From the NCBI GenBank assembly GCA_030247855.1, contig JAPDRN010000019.1, positions 1 to 64,000 on the forward strand: a stretch of DNA of 64,000 bases, in the 5' to 3' direction. This DNA comes from Knufia peltigerae. Taxonomy: Eukaryota; Ascomycota; Eurotiomycetes; Chaetothyriales; Trichomeriaceae. Shown in pieces: positions 23,956 through 34,219 of this stretch. The notes under the pieces were generated by a model, which saw nothing but the letters and a program-made list of their open reading frames with translations, was not told where the DNA came from and ran no database searches. Both the position numbers and the translations under genes were made by a program. Position 1 is the stretch's first letter. Each line of letters begins with the position of its first letter.

Positions 23956-23975
23956 TACGGAGTATATGCTCCGTA
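23956..23975. repeat. near-perfect 20-bp palindrome
   Basis: Arms TACGGAG and CTCCGTA are exact reverse complements around a 6-base centre; across all 20 bases 9 of 10 pairs match. It lies in intergenic DNA, 20 bases before another CCTAGG (23995-24000). Confidence 0.75.
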
Positions 23976-24830
23976 TCGCCTCGCCCAAGCTCTACCTAGG
24001 TACTTGTATGTGCAGAATGACCACAGTAATTTTGGAGGGGCCCTTTCTTCGCCGTTCGTGGTTTGCGACAATGTAGAGGTAGTCAGATCAACGGTGGAAA
24101 AGACGTAGCCAGATAGTCTCCGCCAATGCCGCGACCAGAGTTTTTTAACCCCGTAGCAGTTGTTTGACATGACCGACAGCAGTACTCACATCTGCCTACA
24201 GTACTCGTACGCTTAGGTCTTGGGTATTGTACGTACGAGCCCTCGTCAGATTTTGCCAATAGCAGCAACCGGGGGGCTTGATCTGCCTTCTAGTGTTGCC
24301 TCCCGCGGCCCAGATGACCCGCCGGGGAGTGACCCCATTACTGGAATCTCAACTGCGAATGGAATTACAAACTACTGGCAACCTTTGGTTTTAGCTGCTG
24401 CACCGCAGAGACAGAAAGCCCACAGACCTGTACTACTAGCACCCCGACCTGCCATCCAAACTACCTTCCCAAAGGTGCGTCTGTGTCTGTTCTTGATCCA
24501 ACCTCACCACCACCACCCTATCTCACGCAGCGTCTTCGCTCGACCTGCGGCACATCGCCATCGCCCTCTAACCTTCCTCGCCACTTTGCCCTCTCTGCTG
24601 CGACAAAGTCTCTCTGATTGAGGTCTACGTGACCGCGCCAGTCTCTCCATCCCTGATTCCTCCAACCCCCGAGCTGCTTCTTCCGCGCCGCACTCCTGAC
24701 TATCGCTTGCACACCGCGACGAGATCGTTTTCTACCTTGCGCACACCCCTGGAGCTCGTCGAATACGCCTGGTGCAATATTTGTGCCTTTTCATTCGAAG
24801 TGGTCCGATCAGGGCCATCCAACCGACATC

Positions 24831-26116
24831 ATGTCGAACGATTTGACGGGAGAGCAGATGCAGGCCAAAATCACGGCTGCACGGAGAGAAGCTGAAGGGC
24901 TCAAAGACCGTATCAAGCGCAAGAAGGATGATTTGGCCGACACCAGTTGTGAGTCGATTGGGCTGGCCAGGGCTATATGTTGGACCTGACTGCTAATACT
25001 TGCTATCAATCAGTGCGACAAGTCGCCATGAACAATACCGAACCACTCCCACGAATAGGCATGAAACCGCGAAGGAATCTCAAGGGGCATCTGGCCAAAA
25101 TATATGCCATGCACTGGTCTACAGACAGGCGACATCTCGTGTCGGCCTCTCAAGATGGTAAATTGATCATATGGGATGCCTATACAACCAACAAGGTCCA
25201 CGCTATTCCCCTGCGTTCATCGTGGGTCATGACCTGCGCATATGCACCTAGTGGAAACTATGTTGCTTGTGGTGGCCTTGACAACATCTGTTCAATCTAT
25301 AATCTTTCAACAAGAGAAGGCCCCACCCGTGTTGCTCGCGAACTGTCTGGGCACTCAGGGTACCTGTCATGCTGTCGGTTTGTCAATGACCGAAAAATCA
25401 TCACCTCTTCGGGAGACATGACCTGCATGCTGTGGGATATCGAGACAGGTTCCAAGGTGACCGAGTTTGCAGATCATCTGGGCGATGTGATGAGCATCAG
25501 TATAAACCCAACCAATGCGAATGTTTTTGTCTCTGGGGCCTGCGATGCCTTCGCAAAGCTTTGGGACGTTCGGACAGGAAAGGCTGTACAGACATTCGCT
25601 GGACACGAATCGGATATCAATGCCATTCAATTTTTCCCAGACGGTAATGCCTTTGGCACTGGTTCCGACGACGCTTCCTGCAGGCTTTTCGACATCCGTG
25701 CAGATCGCGAGTTGATGTCTTATCAGGTACGTGTGCCGACTTGCCACGACTAGAGATTTACTGACACCCTTACAGAATGAGCAAGTGCTCTGCGGCATCA
25801 CCTCGGTCGCTTTCTCCGTGTCCGGTCGTTTGCTCTTTGCGGGTTACGACGACTTTGAATGCAAGGTTTGTACCATGACATCTCCATACTCGAAGCATAC
25901 TGATCTTCCTGGTAGGTTTGGGATACACTTCGTGGTGATAAAGTGGGCTCTCTCAATGGCCATGAAAACCGAGTTAGCTGTCTTGGTGTAAGCAACGATG
26001 GCATCAGTCTATGTACTGGATCCTGGGATTCTCTCGTAAGTCCCATCGTGACCTCGTCACCGCAAAGTCCACCTTCGCTGACATTCATTCCGTAGCTCAA
26101 AATCTGGGCTTGGTAA
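24831..26116 (+). CDS. sfaD: heterotrimeric G protein beta subunit (SfaD type)
   Basis: WD40 beta subunit that pairs with G-gamma to control growth, sporulation and stress signalling at the plasma membrane. Five exons: 24831-24948, 25014-25726, 25776-25865, 25916-26035, 26096-26116, giving 1062 nt (353 residues). The N-terminal helix (MQAKITAARREAEGLKDRIK) pairs with G-gamma. Seven WD blades follow, from NLKGHLAKIYAMHWSTDRRH through SASQDGKLIIWDAYTTNK, SGDMTCMLWDIETG, SGACDAFAKLWDVRTGKAV and GSDDASCRLFDIRADRE. The last exons supply VWDTLRGDKVGSLNGHENRV and the invariant C-terminal LLKIWAW. The final exon codes for only six residues plus the stop. Length and sequence are typical of filamentous ascomycete G-beta. 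Confidence 0.97.
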
Positions 26117-27396
26117 ATTTGGGAGTGCTATGGGGAAAAGAATATATTCTCTTTTCATTCACGGCGAAATCTTCAGATGATTAATCTCGAACCTGGCGAG
26201 CGACAACCGACCAAAAATCCATCATCGGCCGACATTTCTTCCATTACATCAAATCACGACATTACACAACCCCCGATGAGAATCGCAGGAAACGAGAAGT
26301 TGGAGCAATTGCGGCCTTTTTTGTGCGATCGACCACAAGCATTCCACACGAGATTTTGCTGACTTACTTGGACGAGGATCTCCGCCACTCAATTGTACGG
26401 CAGAGAATCCCTGGATGGGTATCAACGCAAAAGGGGTTCCAGTGAGGAGGGCGGCTCTTTTCCCCTTGCTTTTGCCAGACAGAGCGTGCTCGTGCTGGTC
26501 TCTTTTTTATCGTCTACGATCATGATGACAAAGTGCCTGGTGCAGACGGAGTTACTATGTTACGTTGCCATTGCCGCCACTGCTTGTACCTAGGTGTATA
26601 CCTGTGGCGTCGTCCTTACTCTTCCTTCTTTGTTCCTTTTTTCCGCAGAAGTTGTGAGGTCTGTCTTACGTGGAGAGATGTGTGTGTGCGTGGCACGTTG
26701 ACACCACCGGGAAAAATATCACTTTGATGCTTCCAATCCTTGTTCCTCTTTTTTACCAAACCAAAAAATAGCGTGTCAACAGTAGCGCAGAGACAATTCG
26801 AAACAAAATCTTCAAGATGTCTAGGTACCCTAGGTCTTCACCACAGGTCAGCTTGGGTGACGATCGGTCCATACCTGAACACTCCGCAACACACTCATGT
26901 TGATCCCATACAGGTGCCCGTAGGGTACTGTACTCCGTTGTCGTCGTTTCGACTCTTGTGCAATTCGACTACCTGGCTACTCAAGGTACTGAGCTACTTA
27001 CCTAGGTACGTTGGTATGGATCTCACACCACGGCCCTGCCGGGCTTCGTGGCGTTTTGCTGCTGGCGCCTGAAAACCCCCCTCCCCCAAAAGATCTCAGC
27101 AAGCCCAACGCCTCGACGCAGAAAGATCAAAACACACTTTGAAACGTGCACAAACAACCCAACAGCGATGAAACACTCGATATCATGTACCCACTCCAAG
27201 ACAAGAAAGAAAAGGTTGCTGCGCTCGTCCATTTCTTCAACGTCATACTTTGGTGCAATCTATTTGTTGTAGTATCGTCCCTCTCTCAACTCGTGCGAAA
27301 GGGGCCGCACGCGACGACTGTGCTTCGGCGTTAGAGAAACCCAGTCGACCAAAAAAAATCGCCATGTCCTCCGCCAACCCCGAGAAATAAAAAGTC
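26117..27396. other. intergenic region between convergent genes
   Basis: 1.3 kb between the 3' ends of G-beta and YPT7. It contains three CCTAGG palindromes (26589-26594, 26829-26834, 27001-27006), with TACCTAGGTA context at the last, and a TACTCCGTTG near 26930. No gene is recognised. Confidence 0.6.
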
Positions 27397-28248
27397 TCAA
27401 CAAGCACACCCTTCCCTTCCTTGGTCAAGATTGATGTTGATCGGGTCTGAGAAATCGCCGCCGTATTCCTCACTCTCCTCTTGCGCCAGAGCGTTGCGGG
27501 CAATGACCTCAAAGGCCTGCTCCACGTTGATACTCTCCTTGGCGCTGGTCTCGAAGTAGGGCATCTGCCCGCGAGACTGGCAGTACGCCATGGCCCGTTT
27601 CTGGGAGATCATCCTCCGCTCCTCGCCCATGTCGATTTTGTTGCCCAGCACGACAAAGGGGAAACTCTCGGGGTCGCGCGGCGACGCTTGGATGAGGAAC
27701 TCGTCGCGCCAGGAGTCGAGGGTCTCGAACGACTTTGCGCTGTTGACGTCGTAGACCAGCACGCAGCAGTCGGCGCCACGATAGAAGGCGACCCCGAGCG
27801 ACTGGAAACGTTCTTGGCCGGCCGTGTCCCACAGCTGGAGCGTCACGATTCGGTCGTCGACGTTCACTTCCTTGGTCAAGAAGTCCGCGCCGATGGTGGC
27901 TTTGTAGGACGTGGAGAATTTCTTGTTGACCTGGACATGACCAAAAAGAAGAAACATCGCGTCAGTGTCCGAGAGCATGGCATCGGAAGTAGTAGTGAGG
28001 TTGCAGGCGGGGATAGATAGAAAAAGGGAAAACAGGCGCTTCACGAGAGAGAGAGAGAGAGAGAGACAGACAGAGGACGTACATATTGATTCATCAAACT
28101 CGTCTTGCCAACACCGCTATCACCTAGGATAATAACCTGCGCCATAAACGTGTCAGTATGGTCGGGAGGGGGAGGCAGGTTTGGATGAGAGCACAGGCTG
28201 GGGAGGGCGGCAGCGTACCTTCAAGAGCACCTTCTTTCTCGACGACAT
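27397..28248 (-). CDS. YPT7: Rab7-family GTPase YPT7
   Basis: Late-endosome/vacuole Rab that drives homotypic vacuole fusion and autophagosome-vacuole fusion. Exons 28219-28248, 28083-28136 and 27397-27930 give 205 residues. The P-loop GDSGVGKT is at residues 15-22. The effector region is TSYKATIGADF (about 35-45), and the switch II WDTAGQE has Gln67, as in Rab7. NKID lies near 125 and ETSAKES near 150. The C-terminus is Cys-Ala-Cys, a CxC double geranylgeranylation site. The 152-bp second intron contains a GA microsatellite (28045-28066). It is divergently transcribed from ATG16, another autophagy gene, with 733 bp between the two start codons. Confidence 0.97.
28045..28066. repeat. (GA)n microsatellite in YPT7 intron 2
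   Basis: GA run of about 11 units inside the second intron of YPT7 (TC-rich on the transcribed strand). Confidence 0.85.
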
Positions 28249-28981
28249 GACTCCTTTTTATATCTCTTGAGCGACCTTTTCTCTTTTCAAATACTCTGTA
28301 GAAACTGTAGAGTTCAACAGCGCAAGGTCGAGGTTGCGCGTGCGGGTTGTCTGGAGCGTTTGGGAGAGCTTCGACTGATAACGTGTGGCTGGTGGCAGCG
28401 CAGGTGGCGGTTCTTCCGCGGGAAGAGGTCACGCGGGTTGGTTATGATGGGTAGCAACTGTGGTCGATCACCGTAGAGGGGAAAAAAGGACAATTTCAAG
28501 AGGTGCAGGTTCTTGAGTAGGCCTTCGTTGAGTCAAAAGTCGAGTAAGGGACCTGCGATGGAACAAAAGGCGCTGTACGGCAAGACGACCACGGGCGATG
28601 GTCGTCATGCACCCTTTTCAGACAAAACGCAGTTTAGCCCGTGGAGACGCCCGTAAGAGAGGCCCTCACTACCACGTCTCACTAGCAAGTTGTCAAAGTA
28701 CCTGCTCGGTTAGGCATCAGCTTATGGAGGCAGGTCAGCCGACCTCGTAACCTCAAGTTGGTACGGGGCACTTCGTGACTATGTTACCAAACGCCCTTGT
28801 CCTACAATAATCTGGGAGCATTTAATCCATCGTCCAAACACATTTCCCACTCGATCTCTTTTTCTTTTGGGTCGAGGATGTACAACTCTTGAGCTGTATG
28901 TACCATGAAAGAAGCTCTCTCGACATGCTGTCCCTGTTTTCTACTCTTTCAGGATGACCCATCAACGAACCTGATGCCAAG
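28249..28981. promoter_or_regulatory. divergent promoter shared by YPT7 and ATG16
   Basis: 733 bp separate the two start codons. The region must carry both 5' leaders and both promoters. I see no clear TATA element or named factor site. It has no long open frame of recognisable content. Confidence 0.6.
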
Positions 28982-29626
28982 ATGACAACTTGGCGCGACA
29001 CATACCTCGCAGCCTTGCGAGAACGGCACGAGGTCGAACAAGCCAGCCTCACGCTCTACGACTACTGCACCAAGCTCGCCGACGAGAATGCCGGTCTCCA
29101 AAACAAGGCTGCCACTGTCGCGGCGGCTCAGACCACACAGGCTGAGGATGCCGAGCAGTCGCCATCTGTCCAGCCATCGTCGTACCTGGGCATGGGGATA
29201 AGGCGAGTGACGTCGCCCGCTGCCGCCCGTCCGGACTCGCCCACCGTCGTCGTCGCACAGATCCGTCAGGACCTGGCAAAGGCGCAACAGGAACGTGGCG
29301 ACCTACAGGCGCGTCTCGAGAAAGCCGTCCAGGATCTCGACACGCTCAAGGCCAAAGCCAAGGTCGACTCGAAGCGCATCGCCCAGCTCAACGCCGGCCT
29401 GTCCCAGATCACGGTCAAGCTGCGTGACCGGGAGGAAGAGATCCGCGGCAAAGCCAAACTGATTGAGAGCGTGCAGGACGAGAACGTCACGTTGAATCTC
29501 CAGCTCAACATGGCCGAAGAGCGGTCCGACAAGTTGAGACGGGAGAACAAGGAACTCGTCGATCGCTGGATGGCCCGGATGGGCAAGGAAGCTGATCGCA
29601 TGAACGAGGAGAACAGATTCGGTTGA
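28982..29626 (+). CDS. ATG16: autophagy protein Atg16
   Basis: Coiled-coil subunit of the Atg12-Atg5-Atg16 complex, which directs Atg8 lipidation at the pre-autophagosomal membrane. Single exon, 214 residues. The N-terminal Atg5-binding helix is WRDTYLAALRERHEVEQASL (residues 4-23), followed by YDYCTKLADENAGL. The middle, about 45-85, is Ala/Ser/Pro-rich. A long heptad-rich coiled coil extends from about 90 to 200 (QIRQDLAKAQQERGDLQARL, then NVTLNLQLNMAEERSDKLRR), with a KELVDRWMARMGKEADRMNE end typical of Atg16. Length matches fungal Atg16, which lacks the WD40 domain of animal ATG16L1. Confidence 0.93.
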   Translation: MTTWRDTYLAALRERHEVEQASLTLYDYCTKLADENAGLQNKAATVAAAQTTQAEDAEQSPSVQPSSYLGMGIRRVTSPAAARPDSPTVVVAQIRQDLAKAQQERGDLQARLEKAVQDLDTLKAKAKVDSKRIAQLNAGLSQITVKLRDREEEIRGKAKLIESVQDENVTLNLQLNMAEERSDKLRRENKELVDRWMARMGKEADRMNEENRFG

Positions 29627-30019
29627 ACCGACGCAGAAGGAACGTACGAATCGTGACTTCGGAACCTTCCATAACGACTATATGAATACCAGTAGAGAAC
29701 ACCTCACAAGAGCCTCGATGACCTTGACGCTTTCAAGACAATTGATTTGTCTGCAATGGTTGATCATAGAAGGTAATGATGCATTAAAATACTATTTATC
29801 GCTGGTATAAATGTCGGCGCCTGGCCAGCTTCTATCAGATAGGTAGTACCGCATTGAGAGTGCAATCCAAAGGTCGAAATGTCTGTTAGTAAACCGACGC
29901 TATGCAAAATTTCGTAAACATCATCGAGGCCTATCGTCCGAAAAGGGGTGATTTCAGCTCAGCCAAAGTCAACGCTGGCCCTCTGATCTTGGCCTGTACC
30001 GCAGGACCTGTCGTAATAC
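29627..30019. other. intergenic region between convergent genes
   Basis: 393 bp holding the 3' flanks of ATG16 and DOT1. AT-rich stretches occur (about 29780-29810). No specific terminator signal is called. Confidence 0.6.
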
Positions 30020-31642
30020 CTAATCGCTACCGCCCATAGTCTTGAGAAACGCGTCCAATTCTCTCCGATCTTTCCGTTGATGATACCATTTCCCGGGATC
30101 GTCTGTCCAACTGACCATGCCACTCCAGCGCTCCTTTTCCACCACTGACAGCACGTTGATTGGATCATTGTGATTCGATTCTTTGATCTTATGTGAAGGG
30201 CTGCGGAATGGTTTAAGGCTGATAATTTGACATCCCTCCTTGAGATCCAAAAACATGTATTTCAGATTGTCGTTCAATTGTGCTGAGAATGCTTGATTGT
30301 TGACCAGGACGACGTCTGCGCGCTTAAGAACTTGTCGAATCATATCATTTTTCAGGAAGTCACCATGAATCAGTTGAACATCACCAGGCTTGATGCCCCA
30401 TAGTTGACATCTCGCTCGGAATTCTGTAGCCTGAAGTTGGGCCAATTTGTTTGGATTGTCCATGTATTCGCAGCCCCAAGCTTCGCAGCCGGTTTCCAAT
30501 GCTGCCTGAACGACACAGTTGCCAACTCCGGAGCCTAAATCGACAAACACATGTTCCGATTTCAGACCCGTATCCTTGAAGATCCGGCTCAAGAACTTGG
30601 GAAGGAGCTCTCCGTAGACGGAGTTGGAAAAGGCCTCATATTGCCGTACAGAATCGACCTTGGGCGATACTGTGCGAGCATAAACCTGACCTCTAATAAT
30701 GTGTTCAGCCAATTTCAGCTCGACTCGGTTCATTTGGTCCAACTTCTCTGCGATCGTGCCGTCGTCGCGCTTCTCCTTCATGAGGCTGTTGTACTTCTCA
30801 ATTGTTTTAATATACTCTGACTGTGCTCCAACGCGGCCTCTGAGCCCGTGGGCCGCGTGTCGATGTAGCATTTGCACAAAACCCGAGCCTTCTTCTTCAT
30901 TGTTCACTTTGCGGGCTGAGGCGACATCGAGATAATATTCGGCCACCATTCTCATGTTGGCTTCGATCTCGTCCAGCGGCTTGAAATCAGACGAATCAAT
31001 CGGCCTGAGTAATTGGTACTTTTCTCCTTGTAATGCGGTGGGATACTGAAGTTCGATCACTGGATACTCGTCCTCATCCACTCTCAATGTCTTGAAGAAC
31101 TCCTCGTACTTGACTTTGCCGTGTTGATCGGGTTGTGGATTGGCAATCTGGATGGCGTGAATCATGGAACGTCGGTTGCGACCATCCTCGGAGAATGCTT
31201 GGAGATCTCTAACTTTGCGCTTCTCGTCTACAGGGTCTTGTTCATCCCTGCGCATTCGCTTTCTAGGCATGTCCTCCTCTTCACTTTCCTCATCCGAACT
31301 CGTAAACTGCGGCGTTGATATAGCAGGCGAGGCCCGCTTGACTCGGCTGTGCTTCTCATGTCTGATGCGCTCGAGCGGTTCTCGGCTGCCCTGTCTGGAA
31401 TGTGTGGAAGCTGGAGTGAGAGACTTGCGAGGGACACTTCCCTTCCGAGAGATGCCATTGGAACTGGCGCCGCGCATGGTAGGACTCCTCGAAGATGTTG
31501 GCGCAGATGCGGAAAGCTTTGGTGTCGGCTTCGCGGTTGAAGCAACGGGGACCATTTTAGTCAACATCTTTGGAGGTTGCTTCTTCGCTTTGAGAGCCGC
31601 CAACCCAGACAAGGGCTGACGCTGTGACGGTAGCGAACCCAT
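30020..31642 (-). CDS. DOT1: histone H3-K79 methyltransferase DOT1
   Basis: SAM-dependent nuclear methyltransferase that modifies lysine 79 of histone H3 in nucleosomes; it acts in silencing, the DNA-damage checkpoint and transcription. Single exon, 540 residues. The N-terminal ~150 residues are Ser/Arg/Lys-rich, the usual DNA- or nucleosome-binding tail. The DOT1 fold covers about 200-540. Seen in order: YGELLPKFLSRIFKDTGL, motif I DLGSGVGNCVVQAALETG (from residue 368), the acidic ligand in GCEYMDNPNKLA, HGDFLKND, and the DOT1-specific NNQAF loop near 448. It ends WTDDPGKWYHQRKDRRELDA. The ATG at 31642 begins MGSLPSQRQP. It is convergent with ATG16. Confidence 0.95.
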   Translation of the reverse strand: MGSLPSQRQPLSGLAALKAKKQPPKMLTKMVPVASTAKPTPKLSASAPTSSRSPTMRGASSNGISRKGSVPRKSLTPASTHSRQGSREPLERIRHEKHSRVKRASPAISTPQFTSSDEESEEEDMPRKRMRRDEQDPVDEKRKVRDLQAFSEDGRNRRSMIHAIQIANPQPDQHGKVKYEEFFKTLRVDEDEYPVIELQYPTALQGEKYQLLRPIDSSDFKPLDEIEANMRMVAEYYLDVASARKVNNEEEGSGFVQMLHRHAAHGLRGRVGAQSEYIKTIEKYNSLMKEKRDDGTIAEKLDQMNRVELKLAEHIIRGQVYARTVSPKVDSVRQYEAFSNSVYGELLPKFLSRIFKDTGLKSEHVFVDLGSGVGNCVVQAALETGCEAWGCEYMDNPNKLAQLQATEFRARCQLWGIKPGDVQLIHGDFLKNDMIRQVLKRADVVLVNNQAFSAQLNDNLKYMFLDLKEGCQIISLKPFRSPSHKIKESNHNDPINVLSVVEKERWSGMVSWTDDPGKWYHQRKDRRELDAFLKTMGGSD

Positions 31643-32351
31643 GGTCGCAAAATGAAACCAAGTGCAGGGAAACGATAGTGGTTAAACAATGATAACAAAA
31701 GCTAGATCTGTTGGTACATGCGACCGCAGAAAGAAAGAAATGAAAGCGCCAAATTCTAAAGAAAAGGAATGTTGGATCACACGACTGAGAGAGATGGAAA
31801 GATTTTAGACAGGCGCAAGGCAACCAACAATGCGAGGCAGAAGTGCCTGCAGGCGAGATCTGCGTTTGCCGATATGCGGCGTAAAAACCTGAGATTTACG
31901 GCAAGCACCGCCGCCTGATTAGCCTAACTTGGTGGGCCTACGAGGATTTATTGTAGGTGCAAGCAGTAAGCCTGGAGCAGCCTCGGGCACTAACTTAAGG
32001 TGGTCCTTTGTACAAGCCTCGTACTCGTAGCACGCCGGTGTGCGAATGCAAGGAACATTTATCCCGGCTGGAGCGGCCACTTGGCACACGTAATTTGGCC
32101 CCTGAGACGAGCCTGGTGTGCCCCCAAACCACATCCCTCGTACTCCTACTAAAAGTCACCTAGATGCCTATAGGCAAGGTAGACACAATTTTGCAGTATT
32201 AGTTCCATGGGATGTACACTGGGGACACTGTTGTGGTGTGCACTTTGTGATGCAGCTCGTATGTGCTCCTGTAACGTGCTAGAATTCTTCGTCATTGACC
32301 GATTAGCAAGTCCATCCTTAATGTTACAAAGCCATCTATCGACCTCCCCCT
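31643..32351. other. intergenic spacer, DOT1 upstream / PUS4 downstream
   Basis: 709 bp between two minus-strand genes. No gene, RNA or repeat is recognised. Confidence 0.6.
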
Positions 32352-33688
32352 TCACGCCTCTGGCGACGAACTGTTGCGCCTGGGTCGTGCGTCAGATCTG
32401 TTCCCATTCTTATGACTATTCCATGATCTCTTTGCGCCGCCTCTCTTGCCAAGGAAGTTCCTATGATCTCGAAAATCTCGCCTGTGAGGCTGCCTTTGGT
32501 CACGGTTCCTATCTTCGGGGGCTCTGTCTGGATGACACTCTGTCCACCTTTCGAGTATGGACGACAGCTTTGGTCCCCAAACGTCCTCTCCTGCCTCCAA
32601 ATCCTCGTATGTGAGGGTGCTCACGAGCCCCTCTGGAGCAGGTTGGGCAGTTGTAAAGTCTGCCTGCTGGCTCCTTATTAGGCTAGCCATAGTACCATAA
32701 GAACCACAGGCGATGCCCAGGTCGTATGCGAACGACCGGACATAGAAGCCACTGCTGACTGTCAAGCGAATCCGAGCTGCAGGAGCATCTGCAGGAGAGC
32801 TCTCCTGTTCTGGTAGATGGTGGATATGCATGGCTGCTTTTTCATGCCGCGGAAGATTGTTCTTATGGGACCGGGCCGATATCTTGGGTGAGCTGTTCGT
32901 GGATCCTTGTCCACTCTGTGGTTCAATCGATCTTTTTGTGTCTTCTGCGCCTTTCATCAATTTCTGGAACACGGCTTTCTCTTCTTCGCCAGCCTGCTCA
33001 GCGGGCCACCGAAAGTCGTGCGACCCTGGTTCGTAATATTCCAGTAGAGAACATTCTGTAATCTCAATCTCGCGGCTTTCCAACTCACGAGGAAGCTCCT
33101 TTCCACCGCGAGCATAATCATATAGCTTCATGCCATCAACTTTAATTGCGCTGTACATGGGCGGAATCTGCTTCATCTTGCCTGTGAATTTTGCCATCTG
33201 GCTTTCAACCACTGCGCTTGTGATGTCCCCCGTAGGTGCCTCTGCAACAACTTTGCCCATAACATCGTAGCTGTCGGTGGTCTTCCCAAAGAGCACGACC
33301 GTCTCGTATGTCTTCTTGCAGGATAGAAATTCGGACAAATGCTTGGTGCCCCTTCCAACTCCCACAATCAGCACACCTGTCGCTAAAGGGTCCAGGGTGC
33401 CTCCATGACCCATCTTAAAGGCGAGATCCCTGTCACGGTTATATTTACGCCGTTTAGACGGTTGGAATCTTTCTGCATTTTCATCTTGCTTGGTCCGATC
33501 CAATAAGGGCGCAAAAAGTTTCGACTCGGCAAAATGATGTTGGAGGTCTCGTAGAACTTGAGCAGAGGAAAGACTCGGTGGTTTGCTGACGGCTAAGTGG
33601 AAATTGAACTTGTCAGGATGGGGACCTTGGGAGAGGAATTGGCCTCACCAAAGACGCCTTCGAGAATCTTAGCGGGTGGCTGAGCCAT
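32352..33688 (-). CDS. PUS4: tRNA pseudouridine-55 synthase (TruB/PUS4)
   Basis: Converts U55 of the tRNA T-loop to pseudouridine in nucleus and mitochondria. Two exons, 33649-33688 and 32352-33592, give 426 residues. The first exon supplies the start of motif I (KILEGVFAVSKPP, residues 7-19). The catalytic motif is GHGGTLDPLATGVLIVGVG with nucleophile Asp81. Further TruB motifs are TKHLSEFLSCKKTYETVVLF, KQIPPMYSAIKVDGMKLYDYARGG and the late RLTVSSGFYVRSFAYDLG. A low-complexity insertion (about 240-270) and a basic Arg/Asn-rich tail extend beyond bacterial TruB, as in other fungal PUS4 proteins. It is divergent from the RFTS-domain gene. Confidence 0.94.
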
Positions 33689-34219
33689 CTTAAGCAGATG
33701 CCTCGGAATCATTCGAGGGCAATGTTCCCGCTGGTTTGTGAGACCGGAGTCCTTACTTCAGGACTTCGTATGCCTTACCACTGAAGATGCACCTTCGTAT
33801 CCATTCTGGTAAAATATTTAACTGAATTCATGCGGAGAAAGGCTGCCACGTGAGGAGTAGTAGACTAAGACCAATTAGTTCAAGTGCAGCCCAGGATGCA
33901 AAGGACAGATTCAAGCCAATCGGACAAATGACGTGCCTCGTGCGCAGGAGGATCCAGCGCGCTTTTGCTTCCCAGCCTCGACTACTGCCACTTCACTCCA
34001 CCATGTTCCTGACTTTGTTAACTTCACATCTCGATGCTATTAACGACTCAGATTGACTCAGAAAATCGTTTGTGACGTGCATACTACCAACGGAAAGCGC
34101 CGTCGAACCGCAAAATTGATGCTGACTGCGACATGATCGACCCACATTCTACCACGCCCGCATCCTGACGCGAAGACACCTTCAATGTCACAGCATGAGA
34201 CCTGACTCTCGTCACTGAT
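33689..34219. promoter_or_regulatory. divergent promoter region, PUS4 / RFTS protein
   Basis: 531 bp between two divergent start codons. No recognised regulatory motif; short open frames only. Confidence 0.5.

Larger units (their letters stand above)
22412..24830. other. long gene-poor region with palindromic motifs
   Basis: 2.4 kb between the starts of the divergent DUF423 and G-beta genes. It holds the densest cluster in the window of CCTAGG and TACGGAGTA-type motifs (23401-23470, 23950-24000). The last ~400 bases are C/T-rich on the plus strand and are probably the G-beta leader. A short minus-strand frame near 23041-23277 has hydrophobic stretches but starts with GTG and is not convincing. 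Confidence 0.55.

Noticed and set aside
27481..28020. 179-codon frame antisense to YPT7
   Set aside because: Shadow of the GC-rich, strongly biased YPT7 exon.
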